DNA from: Parasutterella secunda
GTDB taxonomy: Bacteria; Pseudomonadota; Gammaproteobacteria; Burkholderiales; Burkholderiaceae_F
DNA: 64,000 nt
Direction: 5' to 3'
NCBI RefSeq assembly: GCF_023336895.1
Contig: NZ_JAMBLT010000002.1
Span: 186,001 to 250,000 of the forward strand
Each line of letters starts with the position of its first letter. Within the stretch, counting starts at the first letter, position 1. The notes under the pieces were generated by a model. That model was not told where the DNA came from. It did no database searches and was given only the letters and a program-made list of their open reading frames with translations. This document shows, in pieces, positions 26,811 to 36,797 of this stretch. The position numbers were made by a program, and so were the translations under genes.

Positions 26811-27608
26811 ATGTTCATTCTAAAACCGCCCTTTCTTGAAGCTTGGAAAGGAAAAGATCCTTTTGAAGAGGTCGAAAAAATTTCAGGAGATATCTCCCGC
26901 AGAGTAAAAACCAGAAGAACTCTGCGTTTTGACTTCGCAGGTAAGAGTTACTACCTTAAATTACACCATGGAACAACTTATGGCGAAGTTTTAAAAAACC
27001 TCTTGACTGCTCGTCTCCCTGTCCTTGGAGCAGATCGTGAATGGAGAGCCATACACGAATTATCGGCAATTGGTGTAGATACCATGAAGGGAGTCGCGTT
27101 TGGTCAAAAGGGATGGAATCCTGTTAAAAGAACATCTTTCATTATTACGGAAGATTTAGCCCCTACAATTAGTTTGGAAGATTATTGTAAAAACTGGATT
27201 AATGAGCCTCCTCCCTATTCAATAAAGAGAATGCTGATTACCAGAGTGGCAGAGATGGTTAGGAAAATGCACTCTATCGGCATTAATCATCGTGACTGCT
27301 ATATATGCCATTTTCTCCTGCATTTACCGTTTAACGGAAACAGTGATGAATTGAAAATTTCGATTATTGATCTCCATCGGGCTCAATTTAGGAAGGCAGT
27401 TCCAATTCGCTGGAGGAACAAAGATTTAATTGGTCTTTACTATTCTTGCATGGGTATTGGATTAAGCAACAGAGATTACTTACGGTTTCTCAAAATATAT
27501 TTTCAAAAACCCTTAAAAAGTATTTTTAAAGAAGAGGCCAGTCTTATCTCGCAAGCTCGAACACGAGCTGAAAAAATTAAAGAGCGCTCCACTAGAAAAG
27601 GGTTGTAA
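26811..27608 (+). CDS. waaP: LPS core heptose(I) kinase
   Basis: 265 residues, a eukaryotic-like kinase fold. Visible are [20 protein letters not shown] with the ATP lysine, ITEDL, the catalytic [10 protein letters not shown] (near 160) and the metal-binding IIDLHRA. It phosphorylates heptose I of the inner core and is important for outer-membrane integrity. The conservation is very strong. Two bases separate it from waaG and two from the next gene. Confidence 0.97.
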   Translation: MFILKPPFLEAWKGKDPFEEVEKISGDISRRVKTRRTLRFDFAGKSYYLKLHHGTTYGEVLKNLLTARLPVLGADREWRAIHELSAIGVDTMKGVAFGQKGWNPVKRTSFIITEDLAPTISLEDYCKNWINEPPPYSIKRMLITRVAEMVRKMHSIGINHRDCYICHFLLHLPFNGNSDELKISIIDLHRAQFRKAVPIRWRNKDLIGLYYSCMGIGLSNRDYLRFLKIYFQKPLKSIFKEEASLISQARTRAEKIKERSTRKGL

Positions 27609-27610
27609 AC

Positions 27611-28180
27611 ATGTCTGATGTCTTGTTTGGGAAAGTTATCGGTAGAGGTATGGAACGGATATGTTATGCCAACCCTAATAATCCTAAAACTTGCTTTAAA
27701 GTGAGCCGATTAGGGCATGATGTTCAAAGCAGAAGAGAGATTCATTATTTTAATTTTCTGAAAAAAAGAAACATTTCTGCCGATTTCTTACCTACCTATT
27801 ATGGCTTCAAAAAAACAAATGAATTCTTGATTATTGAACAAGAACTTTTTGTCTCTGATGACTCAACGCGTGCGATGCTATTAGGAGATTATGTAAAACA
27901 AGCTTCTGAGGCAGAAATTGCTCAACTTGAGCTAAAACTAAAAGAAATCAAAAACGAAATGATTCAAAAAAACATCATCATTTCGGATATTCGTCCTGCC
28001 AATATGATGGTTTTGGAAAAATCTAATGAGGGTCTTAAAAGAATTGTTTTTTTAGACGGTTTCGGATCCCCGGAATTTATCCCTTTACCAATCTACTGCC
28101 CTTATTTTGGAAAAAAGAAGATTGAAAGACAGTGGAAAAAATTTTGTCGTTATTACTACAATGAAAAACAACACGGTTAG
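27611..28180 (+). CDS. YrbL-family kinase-fold protein
   Basis: 189 residues resembling the PhoP-regulated YrbL family. The order is GRGMERICYANPNN (glycine loop), CFKVSR (Lys), NIIISDIRPANMMV (catalytic-like loop, with D-I-R-P-A-N) and VFLDGFGS (metal-loop-like). Likely phosphorylates something in LPS core assembly, though activity has not been shown for the family as far as I know. First of three such proteins here. Confidence 0.85.
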   Translation: MSDVLFGKVIGRGMERICYANPNNPKTCFKVSRLGHDVQSRREIHYFNFLKKRNISADFLPTYYGFKKTNEFLIIEQELFVSDDSTRAMLLGDYVKQASEAEIAQLELKLKEIKNEMIQKNIIISDIRPANMMVLEKSNEGLKRIVFLDGFGSPEFIPLPIYCPYFGKKKIERQWKKFCRYYYNEKQHG

Positions 28181-28209
28181 TTTCATTGTCGTTCAGTATA
28201 TTTTTCATC

Positions 28210-29514
28210 ATGTTTAAGAAAACAAGAAAAAAACTAAAGCTCCTGTCTTATCAGCACCCACAAGCCACACAGCAAGTGGAGAATTACCTTCGTAGTTATG
28301 CATTTGGGGCTTCATTTTTCAGAACTATCTGCAACGTCCTTTTTTCTCTTCAGGCTAAAAATCGCTTGCCTTTGAATCAAAATCATGAGGAATATGTTCA
28401 AAGGATGCTCAACCTTCATCAGCGACATATTGTCATTATGGGGCATGAGCACGTGGCTATCGTTATACGTTTAATCCAGGAAAAGTTAAAACTTGTCGGT
28501 ATCAGTTCAGAAGTCATTGATAAGCCGCCAGAAGGTGGCTTCAGTGATGCTGTCCACATTGTCCTTTGCCCTCAAGCATTCCGAGCTTTGCCAAGGAACT
28601 ATATTGCTTTTCAAATGGAACAGCTGGCTATTTCTGATCGTTATCGCAATAAAAGATACTTGGATATTTTATGCAATGCATTAGCCGTGTTTGATTATTC
28701 TTTAATGAATATTGAGTATATGATCAAACACGGTGTTCCCAAAGAACGCATTTTTTACTTACCTATTTTTTCTAAGGTTCGTAACGATTTCAATCAAAAT
28801 CTTGTCTATGACGTATTGTTCTATGGCGATATCCATAGCGAGAGAAGACAAAACTTATTAAATAAGCTTAAAAAAGACTTTAATTTGAAAATCGCCTTTA
28901 AAGTTTGGGGAGAACAAAAAATTGAAGAATTAAAAAAAGCGAAGGTAATTGTCAATCTACATTTTTATGAGGACGCATTACTAGAGTCCACACGACTGTT
29001 TGAATGCTTAGAAATGGGAAAGGTCGTTGTTTCCGAAGAATCTTTGGATCAAGTGACATACCAACATTTAAATGGGATTGTTGAATTTTTCCCGGCTGGA
29101 AACTATCCAGAATTAAAACAACTATTAAATAACCTACTCAATAACGATAAGCTGGAACAACAGATCAAAAATATCAAACAGGGTCTTGATAGACAACTTG
29201 ATTGGTTCACCCTATATTTTTGCCGAGCGTTATTAGCGCTCGATATCATTTCTTTCGACTCATTCTATGAAGTCATCGGCAAACAAATTAAGCTTTCCGA
29301 TAAAGTTACTGTCAGAACTATCGAATATGAAGCTATCAATCCAGATAACTCCTTACTGGCAAATAATGGAACTGTCTTGGAAGCTCTTAGACATTACTTG
29401 CCAGAAAAGGCGCGTGACTACACTTATGATCTCATACGAAGAAACGCAGAGCTTTTGAATAATCCAACGCCACATTTGGCGTTTACTGAACAAACGAAGC
29501 GTTCCTGGATGTAG
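28210..29514 (+). CDS. Glycosyltransferase-like protein, paralogue of the gene at 35318
   Basis: 434 residues from ATG 28210; no clear ribosome-binding site. The body resembles a GT-B enzyme: IPIF-type linker, DVLFYGDIHSERRQ, then KVIVNLHFYEDALLESTRLF with E-x2-R/E-type motif as in the nucleotide-sugar domain. It shares long stretches with the protein at 35318 (for example FQ-EQLAISDR, PIFSKV, LLESTR-FECL), but the last 100 residues differ. Substrate unknown. Its stop directly abuts the stop of the convergent YrbL-like gene. Confidence 0.75.
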   Translation: MFKKTRKKLKLLSYQHPQATQQVENYLRSYAFGASFFRTICNVLFSLQAKNRLPLNQNHEEYVQRMLNLHQRHIVIMGHEHVAIVIRLIQEKLKLVGISSEVIDKPPEGGFSDAVHIVLCPQAFRALPRNYIAFQMEQLAISDRYRNKRYLDILCNALAVFDYSLMNIEYMIKHGVPKERIFYLPIFSKVRNDFNQNLVYDVLFYGDIHSERRQNLLNKLKKDFNLKIAFKVWGEQKIEELKKAKVIVNLHFYEDALLESTRLFECLEMGKVVVSEESLDQVTYQHLNGIVEFFPAGNYPELKQLLNNLLNNDKLEQQIKNIKQGLDRQLDWFTLYFCRALLALDIISFDSFYEVIGKQIKLSDKVTVRTIEYEAINPDNSLLANNGTVLEALRHYLPEKARDYTYDLIRRNAELLNNPTPHLAFTEQTKRSWM

Positions 29515-30102
29515 TTACTTTAAATTAGCCAAATATTTTTCCATATAACGGTCAAAGCGTTGAAATAAACGCTTTTGTTTCTGATGGCAAAACCAAGGCC
29601 AATAGAGAACCAACGGAACACGTTGAGCGAAACCAATGTTGTCACAAACAACCGGAAAAATTTCTGTTTGGCTTACTCGGTGACAGAGTATGTTGTGAGG
29701 CTTCAGCGCCATAGTCACGATGAGGTTATCCCATAGATACTTTTTGAGTTTCTCAATCAGAAGCGATAACTCTTGGTCGCTTAACTCACCGTTTTTATAA
29801 TAGTCCCCTAAAGTCTTTGAACTCTGACCATCGAAGTCCATGATGCGGTCATACACGTAACCGTTACCTAAGTTTGTTTGCACAACACCATAAAATCTAG
29901 ATATGCCACGCCAATCTTTCAAGTACGTGTTTAGGTGTCTGTAATAAGATAATTCTCTTTTTATTTCTTTTAATGCAATATCTGAAGGGTTATAAATAAT
30001 TTTGATACATTTCTGAGGATCATCGGGATGAATATAACAAGCCCTGTGTGCTCCAACACCAATCACTGAAATATCGGAATGATCTTTTGATAGTTGAATC
30101 AT
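29515..30102 (-). CDS. YrbL-family kinase-fold protein, tandem copy 1
   Basis: 195 residues, closely related to its neighbour at 30221 and more distantly to 27611. GVGAHRACYIHPDDPQKCIK is the nucleotide loop with Lys, LKPHNILCH the catalytic-loop region (Lys-Pro-His-Asn), and VCDNIGFA the metal-loop position. The start ATG follows a 118-base AT-rich gap. Confidence 0.85.
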   Translation of the reverse strand: MIQLSKDHSDISVIGVGAHRACYIHPDDPQKCIKIIYNPSDIALKEIKRELSYYRHLNTYLKDWRGISRFYGVVQTNLGNGYVYDRIMDFDGQSSKTLGDYYKNGELSDQELSLLIEKLKKYLWDNLIVTMALKPHNILCHRVSQTEIFPVVCDNIGFAQRVPLVLYWPWFCHQKQKRLFQRFDRYMEKYLANLK

Positions 30103-30220
30103 TTTAAAAATCCTAACGTCTTAATGAATCTTTGAGTGAAATCGAGACTTTTCAACAAAAGTAACGATTTCCTAATTGTAATAATTTTCTCTACTTTAAC
30201 TCAAATTAAATATTGGAACG

Positions 30221-30820
30221 TTAATTCTTATATTCTCTTAATTGTTTTAATAACGGTAACTGCATAAATCTACTAAATAATCGCTTTTGTTTTTGATGAC
30301 AAAGCCAAGGGCAATAATACTCAACGGGCAAAAAAGAGGCACTACCAATATTGTCACATACAACAGGGATAATTTCCGATTCACTAATTCGATGACAGAG
30401 TACGTTATAGGGTTTGATAGACATAGTAACAATGCGGTTATCCCATAGATAACGCCGAAGTCTATCAATGAGCCTCGAAAGTTCTTCGTGCAATTGATTT
30501 AAATTATTCTGGTTATAACGTTGTTCAATACTTTGTGAGGGTCTTCCATCAAAGTCAACGATACGGTCGTATACAAAGCCTCTCCCAAGGCTTGTTTCAA
30601 CTTCACCGTAAAATCTCGGTAATCCACCCCAGTCCTTTAGGTAACTTTCAAGATGTTTGTAATAGGCAAGCTCGCGCTTAATTTCCTGGAAAGCGTGTTC
30701 TCCGGGATTGTGAACAACTTTAATACACTTACCGGCATCTTCCGGATGGATGTAGCAGGCTCTATGTCTGCCAACACCGACAACCAATGGATTCGAATGA
30801 TCTTTGGGTAATTCAATCAT
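30221..30820 (-). CDS. YrbL-family kinase-fold protein, tandem copy 2
   Basis: 199 residues. Nearly the same motifs as copy 1: GVGRHRACYIHPEDAGKCIK, FYGEVETSLGRGFVYDRIVD, IKPYNVLCHR and VCDNIG. The two are clearly a tandem duplication that has since diverged. It follows dnaE by 18 bases on the same strand, so it may be transcribed with it. Confidence 0.85.
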   Translation of the reverse strand: MIELPKDHSNPLVVGVGRHRACYIHPEDAGKCIKVVHNPGEHAFQEIKRELAYYKHLESYLKDWGGLPRFYGEVETSLGRGFVYDRIVDFDGRPSQSIEQRYNQNNLNQLHEELSRLIDRLRRYLWDNRIVTMSIKPYNVLCHRISESEIIPVVCDNIGSASFLPVEYYCPWLCHQKQKRLFSRFMQLPLLKQLREYKN

Positions 30821-30838
30821 TTTTAAGCTCTTTTTTAA

Positions 30839-33800
30839 CTAAGCGTCACCTTTGGAGGCGAGATGATAGTCAAGTCCCGGAATTTCTTCCAACTCGTCTA
30901 GCAAAGTTTGGTTTAGATAAACTTCCCAGTCTTTTGAAAAAACAAAAGAAGCCTCTTTTCCATGATCCATTACTTTGACGGAAACTCTGCAACCCGCATC
31001 ATCTACATCGGGTCGATGATCCTCTAAAAATGTCTTTAAGAGATCAAAGTCAAAATTAGGATCCTTTAATTCGATTTGTAAAACCGTACTGTTTTTGGCT
31101 CGAAGCGTTGCCGGTACCTCAACAGAACGCGCCGTGATACTGACCCCTGTTGCTGAGAATTTATCCTCCCTAGCATTACCTCGCACAAACACCAACTCAT
31201 CGCTTTTAACAATATTTCGATAAATCATCCAATCATCACCAAAGCAGGTCACAGAAATCGTCGATGTTCCATCATCCAGAACAAAACTACCCATTAAACG
31301 ACCTTCTTTGTTAAAGCTCTGCTTAATGTTGGAAGCAATGCCAGCCACTTGCACAGAAGGTGACCGACGATTAGCACTTCGTTGAGCAGGTTTGACATTG
31401 ATGATTGGTGTCGGGTGCAATTGGGCAGCCTCTTCTTGAACAGCCCCATAGAAATGCCCACGGAAAACACATCCCATCACATCGCGCTCTCCAATCAGCT
31501 CTTTGTACGCGCTCCAGGGTTTTGCATCAATGTATTCAGGTTGCACTTCATCCATCACATCGGCAAATAAACTTTCCTGTCCGGCGTTGGATGATTCACT
31601 TTCACTTAATGCGATCGCGTTATCAATATTGGCCGCAAGCTTTGCACGATTAGGCTCTAAACTGTCAAATACGCCGGCCTGAACAAAGGACAACAGTGTT
31701 CGTTTAGAGAAATTCGTCCGATCAACGCGGCTCACTAAGTCAAAAAGGTCTTTATAGGGGCCGTTTTGCTCACGCTCCCTAACAATTGCCTCTGCCGCAT
31801 CTTTGGGAATGCCCTTAATGCCGCCTAAGCCGTAACGAATTTCATGCATTGAAGTCGGCACAAATTCCCATTCACTCTTATTGATGTCGGGCGGCAATAC
31901 AGAGATATCGTTTAAGAAGCAGTCATCGATAAGGTGCTTTAACTTTTCACCCGAATCCATCACCAAGCACATATTGGCTGCCATAAAGGGAGCAGGATAA
32001 TGTACTTTCAGGTAAGCCGTTTGGTAAGCAACGTAAGAGTAAGCACAGGCGTGGGATTTATTAAAACCGTATCCAGCAAACTTTTCCATCAAATCAAAGA
32101 GGTCGCCCGCTTTATCCTCGGCCATTCCGCGCTCAACTGCACCTTTTACGAACACCGCGCGTTGACGCTTCATTTCATCGACTTGCTTTTTACCCATGGC
32201 ACGACGCAAAAGGTCTGCGCCGCCCAGTGAGTAGCCACCGATTATCTGCGCCACACGCATCACCTGTTCCTGATACACCATGATGCCGTAGGTTTCTTTC
32301 AAAACAGGCTCTAAGCGCGGATCCGGATAATGAACTTCTTTTTCACCGTGCTTACAAGCGATATATTCAGGAATAAGATCCATCGGCCCTGGACGATAAA
32401 GGGCATTTAAAGCAATCAAATCTTCTAGGCAATCGGGCCTTGCATCACGCAAAAGCTTTCTCATGCCGTCACTTTCAAATTGAAACACGGCACTTGTATT
32501 GCCCACTTGGAAAAGGTGATAAGTTTCCGGATCGTCAATCGGGATCGCTTCCAAACGCAACGTTGTATTAGGATCCAACTGACGGATAAAGCGCATGGCA
32601 AATTCCAAAATCGTCAGCGTTGTTAATCCCAAAAAGTCGAACTTCACCAACCCAACGTTTTCAACGTCTTTTTTGTCAAATTGACTGATCACGTTATCCG
32701 GGTTTTCATCCTGCGAATACAACGGACAGAAATCGGTTAGTTTACCCGGTGCAATCAGCACGCCCCCTGCGTGCATACCTAAGTTACGCACCAAGCCTTC
32801 TAAAGGGAGCGCCTTATCAACAAGCTGCGCAACAGATTCATCTTTTTCTATCAGGTCTTTTAAATCCGGTACCGTCTTGATGGCTTCTGCCAACGTCACG
32901 TTTTTTCCCGGTTGAGCCGGAATAAGGCGCGAGACCTTGTCACAAAGGCTGTAGCTGATACCCAACACCCGGCCGACATCACGAATCACGCCCTTTGCAC
33001 CCATCGTGCCAAACGTGGCAATTTGGCTCACGGCATCTTCACCGTAGCGGGATTTAACGTAATTAATCGTGCGTTGACGGTTATACTGACAGAAGTCCAC
33101 GTCAAAGTCAGGCATGGACACACGTTCCGGATTTAAGAAACGTTCAAAGAGCAAGTCGTACCGCAACGGATCCATGTCGGTAATTCGCAAAGAATAAGCC
33201 ACCAGCGAACCGGCACCCGATCCACGCCCCGGACCTACAGCCACCCCATTTTGTTTAGACCAGTTAATGAAGTCCTGCACAATAAGGAAGTAGCCTGGGA
33301 ACCCCATTTTCTTGATGATTCCCAATTCAAACTGCAAGCGTTCTTCGTAACGGGGACGTTCTTTTTCCCGCTTTTCCTTATCAGGGTACAAAAACTCCAA
33401 ACGTTGCTCCAACCCCTCATGAGAAAGCTGATCGATGTAGTCATCCAAACTCATGCCATCCGGCGTTGGGAAAAGCGGCAATTGCGGTTTACTTAAAACT
33501 CCTTCTAAGTTACAACGCTTGGCTATTTCTACAGTATTGGCTATAGCGGAAGGTACATCAGCAAAAAGACTGATCATCTCTTCCGGGCTCTTTAAGTACT
33601 GCTCCTTGGAGTAGAGTTTTGGACGAGATTTATCGGCTAGAACATCGCCTCTGGCAATACAAACACGAATATCATGGGCATCAAAATCTTCAGGCTCCAA
33701 AAATTGGATAGGATGCGTAGCCACGACCGGAATGTCGCACTCGTCAGCAATACTTAAGTGATAGCGAACAACAGCCTCATCAGAAGGACGCCCTGCTCTT

Positions 33801-34312
33801 TGCAATTCCAGAAAAAACCGATCTCCCCAAAGAGACTTCATTTTCTTTGCTAAAACAATAGCCTCAGCTTTCTTTCCAGACAAACACAGTTGAGCAATTT
33901 GTCCTTCCGGGCCGCCAGAGAGAAAAATCAGACCTTCATGATGCTTAAAAAGCCACTCTAGTTTTGTTTCTCCATGCCCCATGTACTGATTTTTTAGCCA
34001 TGCATGGGTAAGGATTTCGCAGAGATTTTTGTAACCTTCATGATTTTGACAAAGGACTGCCATCCTGAACGGCTTATCTCGATCTGTCTCATTTTGGATA
34101 ACCAAATCGCAACCCATCAGCGCTTTCACACCTGCCTTGCGCGCATGGGTATAAAAAATAAGGCCACCAAAGATATTATTTAAATCAGTTAAGCCTAAGG
34201 CGCCTACGCCCTGTTCTTTTACTTTTTTAATGGCTGAATCGAGTCTCACCGTACTATCAGTAACGGAATACTCAGAGTGCATACGGAGATGGACAAATTG
34301 AGGCTGTGTCAA
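30839..34312 (-). CDS. dnaE: DNA polymerase III subunit alpha
   Basis: 1157 residues, the replicative polymerase. The N-terminal PHP domain starts VHLRMHSEYSVTDS, the palm motif includes GPGRGSGAGSLVAYSL and the catalytic Asp pair in SMPDFDVDF (about 400). The helix-hairpin-helix and OB-fold regions follow, the latter with GSFVLDDGTSTISV. Length is normal. It is flanked on both sides by LPS genes, unusual for a housekeeping gene. Confidence 0.98.
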   Translation of the reverse strand: MTQPQFVHLRMHSEYSVTDSTVRLDSAIKKVKEQGVGALGLTDLNNIFGGLIFYTHARKAGVKALMGCDLVIQNETDRDKPFRMAVLCQNHEGYKNLCEILTHAWLKNQYMGHGETKLEWLFKHHEGLIFLSGGPEGQIAQLCLSGKKAEAIVLAKKMKSLWGDRFFLELQRAGRPSDEAVVRYHLSIADECDIPVVATHPIQFLEPEDFDAHDIRVCIARGDVLADKSRPKLYSKEQYLKSPEEMISLFADVPSAIANTVEIAKRCNLEGVLSKPQLPLFPTPDGMSLDDYIDQLSHEGLEQRLEFLYPDKEKREKERPRYEERLQFELGIIKKMGFPGYFLIVQDFINWSKQNGVAVGPGRGSGAGSLVAYSLRITDMDPLRYDLLFERFLNPERVSMPDFDVDFCQYNRQRTINYVKSRYGEDAVSQIATFGTMGAKGVIRDVGRVLGISYSLCDKVSRLIPAQPGKNVTLAEAIKTVPDLKDLIEKDESVAQLVDKALPLEGLVRNLGMHAGGVLIAPGKLTDFCPLYSQDENPDNVISQFDKKDVENVGLVKFDFLGLTTLTILEFAMRFIRQLDPNTTLRLEAIPIDDPETYHLFQVGNTSAVFQFESDGMRKLLRDARPDCLEDLIALNALYRPGPMDLIPEYIACKHGEKEVHYPDPRLEPVLKETYGIMVYQEQVMRVAQIIGGYSLGGADLLRRAMGKKQVDEMKRQRAVFVKGAVERGMAEDKAGDLFDLMEKFAGYGFNKSHACAYSYVAYQTAYLKVHYPAPFMAANMCLVMDSGEKLKHLIDDCFLNDISVLPPDINKSEWEFVPTSMHEIRYGLGGIKGIPKDAAEAIVREREQNGPYKDLFDLVSRVDRTNFSKRTLLSFVQAGVFDSLEPNRAKLAANIDNAIALSESESSNAGQESLFADVMDEVQPEYIDAKPWSAYKELIGERDVMGCVFRGHFYGAVQEEAAQLHPTPIINVKPAQRSANRRSPSVQVAGIASNIKQSFNKEGRLMGSFVLDDGTSTISVTCFGDDWMIYRNIVKSDELVFVRGNAREDKFSATGVSITARSVEVPATLRAKNSTVLQIELKDPNFDFDLLKTFLEDHRPDVDDAGCRVSVKVMDHGKEASFVFSKDWEVYLNQTLLDELEEIPGLDYHLASKGDA

Positions 34313-34329
34313 TTTAAAACTCTTAAAAA

Positions 34330-35223
34330 TTATTCAATTCTTTCCATGATCTCGACATTGTACTGAGACAAATTTATTTCATCTCTTACTTCCCTACCCT
34401 TCTTTAGTTCATTAACATACTTACCTGGTATAGGAATTTTTTTGGTAGCACCGCGTAAAAACCACTCATATTCAATATCAAGATGGCCTACATCTAAAGC
34501 CTGATACCCTTTTCTACTTAAATCTAGGATCAAAGGTTTCGCTGCGGGCCCTAACGCAACCAAAATCAACGCATCTTTGGGTATTTTGTTTGACGCTTGA
34601 AGAATAAGATCATATTTTTCAAAGGCATTCTTTGCAGGGGCTTCAATTCTTCTAATTGTTTTAGCTCCGCTCAATAAATCATTCCCAACACCGAATCTTG
34701 TTTTTTCTCCTTCGACAATGACAATATCTCTTGCGAAAAAAATCTTTTTAAAGTCGTTGAAAATTTGACCAGCGATAGACTTTTCATGTTGATCAATATA
34801 AGGGCGCGTCATTTGCGTGTTCCCATACTCATAGTCCTGACGTAAGTTCTGCCTTAGATACGGAAAAAACTTACAGATGATGGCTATCCAGTGATAACGC
34901 GCGCGTTTCGTATACGCTGTCATTTTTTCTATGTCGAAAGGCTCTGGTACACATAACAAAACATTTTGGTCTGTATTTGTCAGAACTTCCAACAATGCCT
35001 TTCTCAGGTGAACAGACATTTTTTGATATCCTGGCCCCCCAACTCCTTTGAGAATACCGAACTCACCATCACCCAATCTGACACAGGAACAATTTGTTTT
35101 TCTTATTTTTTCAAGCGTTTCAATAGAACTTAACACTTTAATTTTTGGGAAGAAATTTTTGATAATCGGCCATACAAGGTAAACCCAAAAATAAATTTTT
35201 TTAAACTTGTGTAGAAACCCCAT
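34330..35223 (-). CDS. GT-D fold glycosyltransferase (SP_1767 / DUF1792 type)
   Basis: 297 residues. CSCVRLGDGEFGILKG is the nucleotide-binding motif of GT-D enzymes, which were first described in streptococcal adhesin glycosylation; LIVALGPAAKPL-type segment and DVGHLDIEYEWFLRG near the end also fit. It probably adds a sugar to a surface glycan. ATG 35223 has GAGG five bases upstream, better than the frame opening at 35247. AT-rich. Confidence 0.85.
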   Translation of the reverse strand: MGFLHKFKKIYFWVYLVWPIIKNFFPKIKVLSSIETLEKIRKTNCSCVRLGDGEFGILKGVGGPGYQKMSVHLRKALLEVLTNTDQNVLLCVPEPFDIEKMTAYTKRARYHWIAIICKFFPYLRQNLRQDYEYGNTQMTRPYIDQHEKSIAGQIFNDFKKIFFARDIVIVEGEKTRFGVGNDLLSGAKTIRRIEAPAKNAFEKYDLILQASNKIPKDALILVALGPAAKPLILDLSRKGYQALDVGHLDIEYEWFLRGATKKIPIPGKYVNELKKGREVRDEINLSQYNVEIMERIE

Positions 35224-35317
35224 AAATACCTCAATGTTATAAATCAATTCATTAGCTAAAATCCATATCTGTAAAAATTAGTAAAGTCTGATTTTATTTA
35301 ATCAGTAGGGAACAGAA

Positions 35318-36793
35318 ATGAATAGTTTTTCTTTGAGATACATAAGAAAGAATTTGCATTCTCGAGCTCTCATCAGTTCATCAACATTTGAAAATTTGTC
35401 TAATTATATTTTTAGCCGAAAGTATAGTGCTGAGCTAATCAGGCTCATGATAAACGTTTTTTTTAAAACAGGAAAAGCCCAGACAACAAACAATTTTTAC
35501 GTTCAGAGATTTACTATTCTTTGTCCCAAGTACCTCCAGTTCCTTGGCAAACTTATTCAAAATCATTTATCTGAGCTGGGAATTCTCTCGAATATCATTG
35601 GCAGTGAGCCCAAAACTGGCTTTTCAAATAACCAAGTCTATATTGTTCTTTTTCCTCAGCATTTTAAAGTGTTACCTCCATATTACCTTGTCTTTCAACT
35701 GGAACAACTGGCAATCAGTGACCGTTTTAGAAGAGAGTCTTATCTATCACTATTAAAAAATGCCATTGCTGTTATGGAATACTCACAAAAAAATTTTGAG
35801 TATCTTCAATCTTATGGAATAAAGAATTGCTTCTACGTTCCGATTTTTTCAAAAGTACACCATTTGCCTAATCAAGAACCACTTCATGATGTTTTGTTTT
35901 ACGGTTCTACAAGTAGTGAACACCGACAAGAGTTTCTGAACAAATTAAAAAAGGACTTCAACATCCACATTGCTAAAAGTATTTCTGGAGAACAAACAAT
36001 TGAGGCTATTCACAACTCTAAAGTTATTGTTAATTTGCACAATTACGACAACGCCTTGTTGGAGTCTACTCGCATTTTTGAATGTTTGTCTGCTGGAGCT
36101 GTCATCGTTTCTGAGGACGGGAATGATCAAAATGAATACGATTATTTATCGGACTTCGTGGATTTTGTGAAATCCAACAATTACGACCAACTAAGGTCAA
36201 AGATTTCTGAAAGGTTGAGCAATGACAACTACAAAACTCAAAGAATCTTTATCCGGGACCAACTAGAAAAACAATTTGATCGTTTTGGGTTCGGTTTCTC
36301 AAGAATGCTTCTCGCATTGGGATATATTTCGTTTGATACTTTCTGTAAAACATGGATAACCAAATGCCTGCCCCCTCCCAAAGAAGGTTATGTATCGATA
36401 CGAAATGAGAAACAAATTAACTTTACTGAAAACTTTACCTTCTGCACATTGCGTCACCACTCAAAGTGGATAGAAAACGAGTTGAATACAAAATTTCTTT
36501 GTCTACTAGCAAAACAAAATGATTTACCTTATCTAACAGTGGATTTTGACGGAAAGTGCTCAAAAGAGTATTTGAAGCAGCTATCCAAATACTTTCTTAG
36601 CCAACATATTGATCATCCTATTCTATGCTCTGGCATAGCTTTTATACCAAATATAGCATACACGCAAATTATCTCTTGGAATGAACTCCCTCGGATTGTA
36701 AATAGCGATAAATACAGTTTGTGGGATAATTTCGAAAAGGTTGATCAGGGTACAATCGAAAAGATTACATATAGCCCTTGTTTAAAGGATTAG
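35318..36793 (+). CDS. Glycosyltransferase-like protein with extra C-terminal domain
   Basis: 491 residues. The first 330 align with the protein at 28210 (shared LEQLAISDRFR, PIFSKVHH, DVLFYGSTSSEHRQ, ALLESTRIFECLSAG). The last 150 residues are unrelated to it and contain FLCLLAKQNDLPYLTVDFDG, which could be a separate domain. An AGGGA precedes the ATG. It starts a plus-strand run into rfbC with a 4-base gap. Function unknown beyond a likely glycosyltransferase fold. Confidence 0.75.
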   Translation: MNSFSLRYIRKNLHSRALISSSTFENLSNYIFSRKYSAELIRLMINVFFKTGKAQTTNNFYVQRFTILCPKYLQFLGKLIQNHLSELGILSNIIGSEPKTGFSNNQVYIVLFPQHFKVLPPYYLVFQLEQLAISDRFRRESYLSLLKNAIAVMEYSQKNFEYLQSYGIKNCFYVPIFSKVHHLPNQEPLHDVLFYGSTSSEHRQEFLNKLKKDFNIHIAKSISGEQTIEAIHNSKVIVNLHNYDNALLESTRIFECLSAGAVIVSEDGNDQNEYDYLSDFVDFVKSNNYDQLRSKISERLSNDNYKTQRIFIRDQLEKQFDRFGFGFSRMLLALGYISFDTFCKTWITKCLPPPKEGYVSIRNEKQINFTENFTFCTLRHHSKWIENELNTKFLCLLAKQNDLPYLTVDFDGKCSKEYLKQLSKYFLSQHIDHPILCSGIAFIPNIAYTQIISWNELPRIVNSDKYSLWDNFEKVDQGTIEKITYSPCLKD

Positions 36794-36797
36794 TTTT

